The position numbers and the translations under genes were made by a program. A stretch of 32,429 nucleotides of DNA from Cytophagales bacterium. Its GTDB lineage: Bacteria > Bacteroidota > Bacteroidia > Cytophagales > Cyclobacteriaceae. A model generated the notes under the pieces. The model was not told where the DNA came from and did not search any database. It saw only the letters and a program-made list of their open reading frames with translations. This document shows, piece by piece, positions 1 through 7,431 of this stretch (position 1 is its first letter; every line of letters starts with the position of its first letter). The DNA is taken from positions 1 to 32,429 of the forward strand of contig JAFLBQ010000013.1 of NCBI GenBank assembly GCA_017303805.1, given 5' to 3'.

Positions 1-111
1 TTAAGCGTTGCTTTGCTCGATAAAATTCCGTTAAAGGAACTCTTATCAAACCCTATTTATCAAGATGTCAAAGAACAAAACTATATTCAACTAAACTTTG
101 ACCTATTTTAA
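1..111 (+). CDS. 3' end of an unidentified protein gene (partial)
   Basis: An open frame enters from the left edge in frame 1 and stops with TAA at 109-111, giving 36 residues that end in NYIQLNFDLF. There is no start codon of its own and nothing in the fragment identifies a family. It is called because the frame is open from base 1, and the next gene follows on the same strand after 48 bases. The composition is A+T-rich like the following gene, so both may belong to one accessory segment. It could also be a chance open frame. Confidence 0.4.
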   Translation, partial: LSVALLDKIPLKELLSNPIYQDVKEQNYIQLNFDLF

Positions 112-159
112 CTGGCCACTAGTGAATGTAAATTTATTTACAATCAATCTTAATTTACA

Positions 160-675
160 ATGGAAGAGTTTAAAACAAGCATTTTTGAAAAGTCTAAAGA
201 AAAGAACAAGATGCGGATTTTTTATAATCTGGCAATTTTTGGCGTCATCGGATTGATTTGGTTTTTGTACTTTATAGATTTTCCGATTGTCGGATTAAAG
301 ACTTCAGTGGGCTTTACCATTACTGTGCTTGGGATAAAAATTTATAATGATAAGTATATGGGAATAAGTGCCTACGGTGAACGTAAGGCCAATCTCGTAA
401 TAGCAGAACAACATTTGGAAATCAATGAGGTAAAAATTTTATACACAGAGCTAACTGATTTGGTAATATACGTGGATGAATATTTAGGGAAGCCGAAAGA
501 AATTTTTGGGATTCATCATGGTGGGAATAATAAGATCGAGTTTATTCATAAAGGAAGGGTTGTTTCTATTAATTATGTAATTAAAAACAAACAAGATTAT
601 GATAGGGTTTATCGTTTGGTTACGGGCATAGAAAAGAACCCAGATTTTAAGAAAAATTTTAAAAAACTAGACTAA
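160..675 (+). CDS. Hypothetical membrane protein, 171 aa
   Basis: I do not recognise the family. Two hydrophobic segments at about residues 20-40 and 44-62 are separated by a short DFPIVGLK link. They are followed by a soluble domain of about 110 residues rich in Lys, Glu and aromatic residues, and a basic tail. This is the shape of a small inner-membrane protein with two N-terminal helices and a cytoplasmic or periplasmic C-terminal domain. The ATG at 160 is the first in frame and lies in an A+T-rich leader without a clear Shine-Dalgarno. The gene is visibly richer in A+T than the housekeeping genes further right, which suggests a horizontally acquired or fast-evolving accessory gene. Its function is unknown. 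Confidence 0.65.
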   Translation: MEEFKTSIFEKSKEKNKMRIFYNLAIFGVIGLIWFLYFIDFPIVGLKTSVGFTITVLGIKIYNDKYMGISAYGERKANLVIAEQHLEINEVKILYTELTDLVIYVDEYLGKPKEIFGIHHGGNNKIEFIHKGRVVSINYVIKNKQDYDRVYRLVTGIEKNPDFKKNFKKLD

Positions 676-769
676 AGCCTATCCTGAGCTTAAGTAGTGA
701 TTTCTAGTGTATTTCAGTTCATTCTCCGTGGTCTGCCGAATCTGTCAGCAAGCATAATGGCGGATTGGT

Positions 770-1027
770 CCCGGCTGCAGCGCAGCCAAATGTGTGTAGT
801 ATCAAAAAATTCAACTAACCCGTAGCTCCATAGGGGCGACACAGAATGGAGATAATTGATCCGCATCGTCCTGAGGCAGAGACGATGCGTGAGGAAGTCC
901 CGGCTGCAGGGCAGCCAAATGTTTATAGCATCGAAAATTTCAACTAACCTGTAGCTCCGTAGGAGCGATATATATGGAGATAATTGATCCGAATCGTTAT
1001 GATGCAGAGACGATGCGTAAAAGGAAC
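770..1027. repeat. Two tandem copies of a 129-bp repeat with REP-like hairpins
   Basis: The copies run 770-898 and 899-1027, each starting CCCGGCTGCAG. They share long blocks, including GCAGCCAAATG, TCAACTAACC, GGAGATAATTGATCCG and GCAGAGACGATGCGT. Each holds a short hairpin at the same offset: GCTCC-ATA-GGGGC at 825-837 and GCTCC-GTA-GGAGC at 954-966. The rest of the gene-free stretch 676-1115 shows no gene. The frames crossing it on the minus strand are low-complexity echoes of the repeat itself. Hairpins of the form AGCTCC-GTA-GGAGCG are, from memory, scattered in many Bacteroidota intergenic regions, so this looks like a local tandem duplication of such an element. The hairpins might also act as transcript ends for the convergent genes on each side. 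Confidence 0.75.
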
Positions 1028-1115
1028 CGGTTTTTAACCACCGCTTCTCAACACGAAGAGGATTTTCAAAAGGCAATTTTTAGCGACCGCATGGTACGAA
1101 ATCCTCCCTGAGCAT

Positions 1116-2717
1116 TCAGGTTTGCGGGGTATTAAAGTACAAGATAAAGCAAGTGCCAGTGGATGGGTCACTCTCCACTTCAATTTTTCCACCTATGGCA
1201 TCCATTTCGGTTTTTACCAGGTAAAGCCCCAGGCCTTTGCCTTCCACATGCAGGTGAAAGCGTTTGTATAAGTTAAAGAGTTCGTGGCCGTGCCGCGCCA
1301 AATCAATACCCAACCCGTTATCGCAAATCTTCAGGCAGATCCACGAATCGGTACGAAATGTTTTCAATTCAATTTTAAGCGGCCGATGCGGGCTTCTGTA
1401 TTTTATGGCATTGGAAAGCAGGTTATAGATTATGCTTTCAACATACGGAGCTACTGAAATAATTTTTTCGTTGCTGGCCTCGTACACTACTTCGGCTTTC
1501 ACTTCGGCAATCTCGTCTTCGAGTGTAAGCAATACCTTTTGCAGGGTGTTACCTAAAATAACTTCTGAGCGGGTAAGGGTGTTTTGCCGTTGGATATTTA
1601 AAATCATGCTGAGGTCCTGGATAACCTCGTCCATATCGCGGGCGGACTTTACCATTTTTTGGTAGAGGCTCTCTTTTTCGTTTTGCATCTGCGCGTATTC
1701 CATCAGATTGGCCAGGCCTTTTAATCGCGCCAGCGGGGCGCGCAGGTTATGTGAAATGATGTAGGTGAATTGTTGCAGGCGACTGTTTTGTTCAATTAAC
1801 TCCTGGTTGGCAATGCGCAGGTAGTCAGTCTGGTTTTCAACTTCCTGCGCCAACTCTTTATTTTTCTTTTCAATCTGATTGGCTTGCTGCGCAATGGTTT
1901 CATGTGCCTTCCGGATCTCATCTTGCTGCAGCAATAATTGTGTATTATGCGTTTTGATTGCTTCGTTTTGGGCAAACAAGTCTTTCGTCTTTTCTTTTAC
2001 TTGCCGATCTAACTCTTCGTTGGTGGCTTGCAGCAATTTATTTTTCTCAAGCTGTACTTCGCGCAAATCATCGGTAAGCCTGAATGCTTTTACGGTGGTG
2101 ATGGCGAGGTAAGCCAGCGAGGGTGTGGCCAAAATGAAAATAAGAAACTGCAGGATGTAACTTTTGTGCAAGGCAGCCTGGATGGCTTCGTTGGCGGTGG
2201 CCACTACAGTGGTTTCGTAGGCGGTTACTTCATCTGAAAAAGTTTTGCATGCAAACCACACATTATAGCCACGGTTGGCTCGCAGTAGCGCAAGAAATTC
2301 ATCCAGCTTTTTTTCATGCGTTAGTGTAAGCATGGTATCGGCCATAGCAAAGTAAGAAGTTAGCAACGTTTGCACGGAGTCGAGCCGGTTAATGTCGGGA
2401 AAACCCTGGGCTTGTAGTGCCGTGCGAATGCGTTTAATGATGCGGGGATGATTCCATTTGGCTGAATCGGTGGCGGCCCGCTGGGCTTCCTGCCCGGTAA
2501 GTGCATAGCCACGCAAGGCCAGGTCCATCAGGTGCAGGTTGCGAATAAGATCCAGCGTGGCGAGCTTAGCCTGTTCGGCATGCGCCAATACCTGTTGGTT
2601 GATTTCTATAGAACGGCTGTTTTGATAGATTAAAACCACGTTTAATCCCAGCGAAAAGCCAATGAGTACTACCACACCGTACAGGATGCGCGCGCGGGTT
2701 CGGATAGTAATGGCCAT
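1116..2717 (-). CDS. Membrane sensor histidine kinase with periplasmic sensor domain
   Basis: The 533-residue kinase has a first membrane helix at residues 11-31. A mostly helical extracytoplasmic region of about 150 residues follows, in the position and with the look of a CHASE3-type sensor, then a second helix at about 188-207. A long coiled coil rich in Gln, Glu and Lys (about 218-310) leads to the HisKA domain, with the phospho-acceptor His323 in SHNLRAPL. The ATPase domain shows the N box NLLSNAIKYR (432-441), G1 DNGLGI (466-471) and G2 GKGLGLYLVK (493-502). The protein ends right after the ATPase domain, so there is no receiver. No response regulator gene lies beside it, which makes it an orphan kinase whose partner and signal cannot be told from this window. 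The ATG at 2717 directly precedes the basic N-terminus and first helix. The gene is divergent from the permease at 2908. Confidence 0.9.
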   Translation of the reverse strand: MAITIRTRARILYGVVVLIGFSLGLNVVLIYQNSRSIEINQQVLAHAEQAKLATLDLIRNLHLMDLALRGYALTGQEAQRAATDSAKWNHPRIIKRIRTALQAQGFPDINRLDSVQTLLTSYFAMADTMLTLTHEKKLDEFLALLRANRGYNVWFACKTFSDEVTAYETTVVATANEAIQAALHKSYILQFLIFILATPSLAYLAITTVKAFRLTDDLREVQLEKNKLLQATNEELDRQVKEKTKDLFAQNEAIKTHNTQLLLQQDEIRKAHETIAQQANQIEKKNKELAQEVENQTDYLRIANQELIEQNSRLQQFTYIISHNLRAPLARLKGLANLMEYAQMQNEKESLYQKMVKSARDMDEVIQDLSMILNIQRQNTLTRSEVILGNTLQKVLLTLEDEIAEVKAEVVYEASNEKIISVAPYVESIIYNLLSNAIKYRSPHRPLKIELKTFRTDSWICLKICDNGLGIDLARHGHELFNLYKRFHLHVEGKGLGLYLVKTEMDAIGGKIEVESDPSTGTCFILYFNTPQT

Positions 2718-2907
2718 TCGTTAAACCTTAAAGTTGACAAATAACAAAACTCTCCTGCAAGAAACTACCTGCAGGGTTTTAAATTTTAAAAGGGCAGGCC
2801 TTTCACTACAACTTTTTGCCGGTTGGCGACATCGCTTAGGAAGTTAATAACCGGTTGGTTGAATCCCGACTTCCGATTACGCAGTTTCACTACTTCAAAT
2901 AGTTGCT

Positions 2908-5349
2908 ATGTTTCAGAATTATCTCAAAATCGCCTTTCGCGCCTTGTGGCGCAGTAAAATTCATTCATCCATAAATGTATTGGGCTTAAGCCTTGGCATA
3001 GCCTGTTGCCTGCTCATTGCCCTGTTTGTGCGCGATGAGTGGACCTTCGATACCTTTCACATCAAAGCCGAAAGGATTTACCGGGTATTTGTAAAAGAAG
3101 ATTGGGGCGAGAACCAGCAATTCTTTAACACCACTACGCCTATGCCCATCGGCCCGGCACTAAAAGACAACCTGCCCGAAGTGGAAGACTTTGCGCGGTT
3201 TGCTGCCATTAACACGATGGTGAAAGTAGGCGAGAAACAATTTAGTGAAGGGGTGATGTTGGCCGATCGGGCTGCTTTTTCAATTTTCGATTTTGATTTT
3301 CTATACGGAGAACGCGATGGCTTTAATGCACAGCACCAGGTAGTGCTAAGCAACCTGCAGGCTCAGAAATTTTTCCCGCAAGGTGAGGCACTTGGTAAGG
3401 TGCTGGCTATTCAGTTGGGCGATAGCTTTGAAGAGTTTGTTGTTGCGGGTGTTGTGGAGATTCCCTCCAACTCCAGTATCCGGTTTGGTCTGTTGATTCC
3501 CGATCAGAATTTTTCGAAGATTTTTTCGGAGCGACAAATGAATAGTGGCTGGTTTAGCATTCACCCGTCCACGTATGTCTTGCTGCGCGATGGGGCATCC
3601 AAAGATCAGGTAGAGCTTAAATTCCCCGAGTTATTTCGCAGGCTTTTAGGCGATGAAGATTTTAAGCAAAGCAAGTACGCACCCGGGTTACAGCCGCTTA
3701 CATCCATTCATTTAGATAACAGCTACCCTGCGGGCGATGCGCCCGTAAGTGATGCTAAGTACGCTTACATTTTAGGTGCGGTGGCAATTCTGATATTGAT
3801 TGTAGCCTGCATTAACTTCGTTACACTCTCAGTGGGCCGATCGTTAAAGCGTGCCCGCGAAGTTGGCATTCGCAAAGTGGTGGGCGCAGCCCGCACACAG
3901 GTGATGACTCAGTTTGTTGGCGAAGCAATTTTAATTACCGCTATTGCCGTATTGGTTGGTATTGGGTTGGCGATTGTGGGATTGCCCCTCTTCAACCAAT
4001 TGGCAGGCAAGCAACTCGTGTTTTTGTGGAATGGATTTTTAGCGATTGTAATAGCGTGCCTGCTGGCAGTTATCGGGCTAATGGCAGGTAGTTACCCGGC
4101 TTTTGTGTTGTCGGCATTTAAACCCATTGCGGTACTAAAGGGTTCGTTGCAAACAGGCAACACCAAGCAACGGGTACGCCAGGTATTGGTTGGCGTTCAA
4201 TTGGTGCTCTCTGTATTTCTTATTTCCAGTACCCTCATCATGCAGCAGCAGTTAAATTATTTGCAAACCAAAAATCTTGGTTTTAACAAAGAGCAGTTGG
4301 CCGTTATTCAACTGAATGTGCCGCGCGTAGGGCGCTTAGCCGAACGCATAAAAGTAGGTTTTGAAATGGCTGAACAATTTAAAACCGAGCTGAGTCGTGT
4401 AAACGGAGTGGTTGCCATAGGTGCGGCCTCGCATGACTTTGGCGATGGCAGTTGGACTGCCGTGGGCTATACCGATGATCAGGGCACCTATCGAAATTTT
4501 AATATGAACGTAATTGATGCCGATTACATTTCGCTTATGAAAATGGAATTGGTAGCAGGCCGTGATTTTACCGATGCCGTTGCCGACAAACGAAGCGTGA
4601 TTGTAAATGAAGCTTTTGCTGCGGAATATGGATGGCGTGAAGCAACCGGCCAGCGCATTCCCGGCAAGGGCTTTGGCGATCATGAAGTAATCGGAATTGT
4701 AAAAGACTTTAACTATACATCTCTTTACACAACAGTACCGCCACTGGTTATGGTGCAAAGCCCCGGCCTTATTCTGGCGGGTTCAGAAAATATCAATTTT
4801 GAAAACAACCCCATGCCTAAATTATTTTTACGCCTGGCACCCGGTAACCTTGCTGCTACGCTAAGCCAGGTAAAGGTGGTTTGGGATAAATTAACCCATG
4901 CAGAAGAGTTTGATTTTACATTTGTGGATCAGGCGTTGGATGCGCAGTATCGGAGCGATCAGAATCTAAGCAAAATTGTAAGTCTGGCAACTTTGCTGGC
5001 GGTGATTATCGGCAGTATGGGTTTATATGCGCTGGCTTCGTTGGCAATGCAAAACAGAACAAAAGAAATTTCAATCCGCAAGGTACTGGGGGCATCCGAG
5101 CAATCTTTGCTCATCTTGCTTTCGCGCGATTATGTGATGATGATTTTTGTTTCCCTTGCTTTGTCGGTTCCTATTACCTGGTACCTGATGAAAAGCTGGC
5201 TTGAAAATTTCCAATACCGGATAGAAGTGGGGTGGCAGGTATTTGCCTGGGCCGGGGGGGTGTCGTTGCTGGTGGCGTTGGTAACTATCAGCTATCAAAC
5301 TTTAAAAACAGCGTGGGTGCATCCGGCCGATACACTTAAATACGAGTAA
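2908..5349 (+). CDS. ABC transporter permease, MacB/FtsX type with two FtsX domains
   Basis: The 813-residue protein begins with a short amphipathic segment and a first membrane helix (about 21-41, INVLGLSLGIACCLLIALF). A periplasmic MacB-like core domain follows. The first FtsX domain (about 285-400) contains the coupling sequence KRAREVGIRKVVGA. A second periplasmic part leads to a second FtsX domain (about 690-810) with the repeated coupling sequence NRTKEISIRKVLGAS. This duplicated architecture of roughly 800 residues is the common Bacteroidota form of the family. Members act in the inner membrane with a separate ATPase as mechanotransmission machines for export of peptides, lipoproteins or antimicrobials. 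No ATPase gene is adjacent, so the substrate and partner are unknown. The start at 2908 is the first ATG and matches the conserved N-terminus. Confidence 0.9.
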   Translation: MFQNYLKIAFRALWRSKIHSSINVLGLSLGIACCLLIALFVRDEWTFDTFHIKAERIYRVFVKEDWGENQQFFNTTTPMPIGPALKDNLPEVEDFARFAAINTMVKVGEKQFSEGVMLADRAAFSIFDFDFLYGERDGFNAQHQVVLSNLQAQKFFPQGEALGKVLAIQLGDSFEEFVVAGVVEIPSNSSIRFGLLIPDQNFSKIFSERQMNSGWFSIHPSTYVLLRDGASKDQVELKFPELFRRLLGDEDFKQSKYAPGLQPLTSIHLDNSYPAGDAPVSDAKYAYILGAVAILILIVACINFVTLSVGRSLKRAREVGIRKVVGAARTQVMTQFVGEAILITAIAVLVGIGLAIVGLPLFNQLAGKQLVFLWNGFLAIVIACLLAVIGLMAGSYPAFVLSAFKPIAVLKGSLQTGNTKQRVRQVLVGVQLVLSVFLISSTLIMQQQLNYLQTKNLGFNKEQLAVIQLNVPRVGRLAERIKVGFEMAEQFKTELSRVNGVVAIGAASHDFGDGSWTAVGYTDDQGTYRNFNMNVIDADYISLMKMELVAGRDFTDAVADKRSVIVNEAFAAEYGWREATGQRIPGKGFGDHEVIGIVKDFNYTSLYTTVPPLVMVQSPGLILAGSENINFENNPMPKLFLRLAPGNLAATLSQVKVVWDKLTHAEEFDFTFVDQALDAQYRSDQNLSKIVSLATLLAVIIGSMGLYALASLAMQNRTKEISIRKVLGASEQSLLILLSRDYVMMIFVSLALSVPITWYLMKSWLENFQYRIEVGWQVFAWAGGVSLLVALVTISYQTLKTAWVHPADTLKYE

Positions 5350-5402
5350 GCATTTTGTTTTATCGTAATAGTTTTTGACTTTGTTGGCTGCGACCTGCCA
5401 AA

Positions 5403-5966
5403 TTGAGAATCGAAGATAAAACTTTTACGAGCGTAGATTACACGCAAACGACCCTTGCCCGGGGCGAGTACGACACCTGTGTATTCCAAAAATGCAATTT
5501 TGCCAATGTTGATTTGAGTCTAATTGTATTTAATGACTGTATTTTTGAAGCGTGTAACTTAAGTATGGCTGCAATTCGCAATGCCGCCTTTAAAACAATC
5601 CGCTTTAAAAATTGTAAAATGTTGGGTATGCGCTTCGATCAATGCCAGACCCTCTTGCTTTCTTTTACATTCGAAAGTTGCCAATTGGATTTCTCCTCGT
5701 TTTACAAGCTAAAAATTAAAGGAACTCTTTTCAAGAATTGCAGCCTACACGAAGTTGAATTTCGCGAAGCAGATTTAACGCACGTGTGCTTTGAGAATTG
5801 CGATTTAACCCGTTCCGTATTTGAAAACACCAACCTGACAGGCGCAGATTTAAGATCGGCAATCCATTTTGCTATTGACCCGGAGCAGAATACCGTTAAG
5901 AAAATGAAAGTTGCCTTGGGTGGTTTGCCGGGCTTGTTGGAAAAGCACAACCTGCTTATTGGGTAA
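5403..5966 (+). CDS. Pentapeptide-repeat protein, Qnr-like
   Basis: The 187-residue protein is built of pentapeptide repeats of the form A(D/N)LXX with Phe or Leu at the centre, such as CNFAN, CNLSM, CQLDF, ADLTH, CDLTR, TNLTG and ADLRS. The repeats run from about residue 20 to 155 and should fold as a right-handed quadrilateral beta-helix. Cys at the first repeat position is frequent. Length and pattern resemble the chromosomal Qnr-like proteins, which mimic DNA and can shield gyrase, but known Qnr proteins are about 215 residues and this one is shorter. The C-terminal tail KKMKVALGGLPGLLEKHNLLIG is also similar in position to the dimerisation helix of that family. The start is taken as TTG at 5403, because no ATG lies in frame before the repeats. 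The product could equally be a general scaffold of unknown role. Confidence 0.8.
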   Translation: MRIEDKTFTSVDYTQTTLARGEYDTCVFQKCNFANVDLSLIVFNDCIFEACNLSMAAIRNAAFKTIRFKNCKMLGMRFDQCQTLLLSFTFESCQLDFSSFYKLKIKGTLFKNCSLHEVEFREADLTHVCFENCDLTRSVFENTNLTGADLRSAIHFAIDPEQNTVKKMKVALGGLPGLLEKHNLLIG

Positions 5967-6126
5967 ATACACCTCAATTAAACTATCATGTGGTTATGCA
6001 ATAACCGCGTGCTGAGAGACGAAATAATTTGCTTTAAATCCTGCCGGGTAGTTACTAATGCTTTGTGCCGAGGCAGAACCAGTACCTGACATGAAACGAT
6101 TAAATGAAATTTTTGTAGTTTCATAC

Positions 6127-6501
6127 ATGTATCGGATACTGTTCATCTTAATTTTTACCGCCTGTATGAATGCTCAACCAAACCTTAGCTACTCCGATGG
6201 TAGCGCCAACCGCTACCTTATTTCGCCAACTCAGGTGCGTTATATTCCGGTTAAACCGGAAGAAAGTTCAACTGGCTTTTACAGTGGAGGCGAACCGGCA
6301 ACAGCAGCTATTACTGCGCAACAGTTTGCCGAGATAAAAGAATTGTTTGAGCACGCGATGGCCCAAGCCGATCAGCAAATGGCCGATCGCATTAAAACGA
6401 GCGGACTGCTTGAAATTGAAGGCAAGCAGGTTATTCTTAAACCCGAAGCTCCCCTTAAGGCCAGAATAGAAAGCCATTTAAATAAATTGTTAGGCCGGTA
6501 A
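6127..6501 (+). CDS. Small exported protein or lipoprotein, unknown function
   Basis: Starting at the ATG at 6127 gives 124 residues with a clean secretion signal, MYRILFILIFTACMNAQ. Either a lipobox-like TAC or signal peptidase I cleavage after NAQ is possible. The frame is open further upstream to 6058, but that extension puts charged residues ahead of the signal and is not chosen. The mature part has a Gly/Ser/Pro-rich stretch (about 20-60) and a C-terminal half that looks helical and rich in Gln, Ala and Lys. I do not recognise a family. It stands alone, more than 100 bases from its neighbours on both sides. The following 140 bases lead into the tRNA promoter. Confidence 0.6.
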   Translation: MYRILFILIFTACMNAQPNLSYSDGSANRYLISPTQVRYIPVKPEESSTGFYSGGEPATAAITAQQFAEIKELFEHAMAQADQQMADRIKTSGLLEIEGKQVILKPEAPLKARIESHLNKLLGR

Positions 6502-6598
6502 GCTATGGTGGGGCGGATGGTAACTTCCACTAATACCGGATTATGCCGCATTGGCGAACAAAAAATAGAAATTCTGGCTTTAAATGTCAGATCGGTTA

Positions 6599-6627
6599 TT
6601 GAAAAAATCTTCAGATTATTAGATTTG
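6599..6627 (+). promoter_or_regulatory. Bacteroidota-type promoter of the tRNA gene
   Basis: TTG at 6599-6601 and TAGATTTG at 6620-6627 are separated by 18 bases. This matches the consensus known for the Bacteroidota primary sigma factor (TTG, 17-19 bases, TAnnTTTG) exactly. The tRNA begins 16 bases after the -7 element, leaving room for a short 5' leader. Confidence 0.75.
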
Positions 6628-6643
6628 CACTCTCTTTAAAAAA

Positions 6644-6717
6644 GGGCCCATAGCTCAGCTGGTTAGAGCACTTGACTCATAATCAAGGGGTCGCTGGATC
6701 GTGCCCAGCTGGGCCCA
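6644..6717 (+). tRNA. tRNA with CAT anticodon (elongator Met or Ile2)
   Basis: The 74-nt cloverleaf has acceptor stem GGGCCCA/TGGGCCC, D arm GCTC-AGCTGGTTA-GAGC, anticodon arm CTTGA-CTCATAA-TCAAG with anticodon CAT, and T stem GCTGG/CCAGC. The discriminator base is A, and CCA is not encoded (ACAA follows). The acceptor and T-stem sequences resemble bacterial tRNA-Ile2, whose anticodon C is modified to lysidine to read AUA. A CAT anticodon alone does not separate it from elongator tRNA-Met. The initiator is excluded because the first pair is G-C. The T loop reads ATCGTGC instead of the usual TTCGANN, so T54 and A58 are exchanged to A54 and T58. Confidence 0.93.
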
Positions 6718-6723
6718 CAAAAT

Positions 6724-6755
6724 AAGCCTCCCATTGTGCGGAGGCTTTCTTGTTT
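6724..6755 (+). terminator. Intrinsic terminator after the tRNA
   Basis: A perfect 8-bp stem AAGCCTCC (6724-6731) / GGAGGCTT (6740-6747) with an 8-base loop is followed by TCTTGTTTC. It starts 7 bases after the tRNA 3' end and would end a monocistronic tRNA transcript. Confidence 0.75.
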
Positions 6756-6801
6756 CTAATAGGTGGTTGGTTTGGCGGAGTGGTAAACAGTATTTTTAAG
6801 A

Positions 6802-7431
6802 ATGAAAAGCATGGTAAAGGCAGAAATCAAAAACATCATCTTCGATTTGGGTGGTGTAATCTTAAATCTTGCTGTTGAGAATACCCATCGGGAGTTTGCC
6901 CGGCTAAGCGGGCTGCCCATTGAAGAAATAAAGACCAAAGTGCACCATGGAGATTTCTTTCACGCCTACGAGCGGGGGCTTATTTCAGATTCGGAATTCA
7001 GGAATAGCCTGCGCCAGTCGCTGAACGTGCACGCACCCGATGCCGATCTGGATAACGCCTGGAACGCCATGCTGCTTGATATTCCGCACGAGCGGTTTGC
7101 CTTGCTTGAAAGATTGAAGCAAACCCATCGGTTATTTTTGCTTAGCAATACCAACGAAATTCACCGGCAGTGTTTTAATGCGCACGTGCAGCACGCATCG
7201 GGCAAACCGGCTATCGATCATTATTTTCACCAGGCATACTTTTCGCACTTGCTAAAACTCAGTAAACCCGATCTGGCCATTTATCAGCATGTTTTAACAG
7301 ATCAAAACCTGGTGCCGCATCAAACTGTTTTCTTAGACGACAATCCGGATAACCTTGCAGGCGCAGCAAAGGCCGGTATTCATACCTTTCATGTTCAACA
7401 TCCCAACCAGATTTTTGATTTTTTTGCATGA
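6802..7431 (+). CDS. HAD-superfamily hydrolase, subfamily IA (YihX-like phosphatase)
   Basis: The 209-residue protein has all four HAD motifs. Motif I is FDLGGVI with nucleophile Asp15, motif II is LLSNTNE with Ser115, motif III has Lys155 in KLSKPD, and motif IV is FLDDNPDN with Asp179 and Asp180. A helical C1-type cap lies between motif I and motif II. The second acid of the DxD pair is Gly17, as in the E. coli glucose-1-phosphatase YihX, which also reads FDLG. The likely activity is hydrolysis of a small phosphorylated metabolite in the cytoplasm; the substrate is not predictable. Translation could begin at Met1 (6802) or Met4 (6811). The stop codon overlaps the start of the downstream metalloprotease gene (ATGA), so the two are probably translated together. 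Confidence 0.9.
   Translation: MKSMVKAEIKNIIFDLGGVILNLAVENTHREFARLSGLPIEEIKTKVHHGDFFHAYERGLISDSEFRNSLRQSLNVHAPDADLDNAWNAMLLDIPHERFALLERLKQTHRLFLLSNTNEIHRQCFNAHVQHASGKPAIDHYFHQAYFSHLLKLSKPDLAIYQHVLTDQNLVPHQTVFLDDNPDNLAGAAKAGIHTFHVQHPNQIFDFFA

Noticed and set aside
714-1076. Minus-strand open frame of 120 residues
   Set aside because: It lies across the tandem 129-bp repeat, and its protein repeats the same phrases (SLLRSYRLVEIFDA, SPLWSYGLVEFFDT); it is a by-product of the DNA repeat without a signal or family.
4336-4758. Antisense open frame of 140 residues inside the permease gene
   Set aside because: It is fully contained in a well-conserved gene on the other strand and shows no family features.
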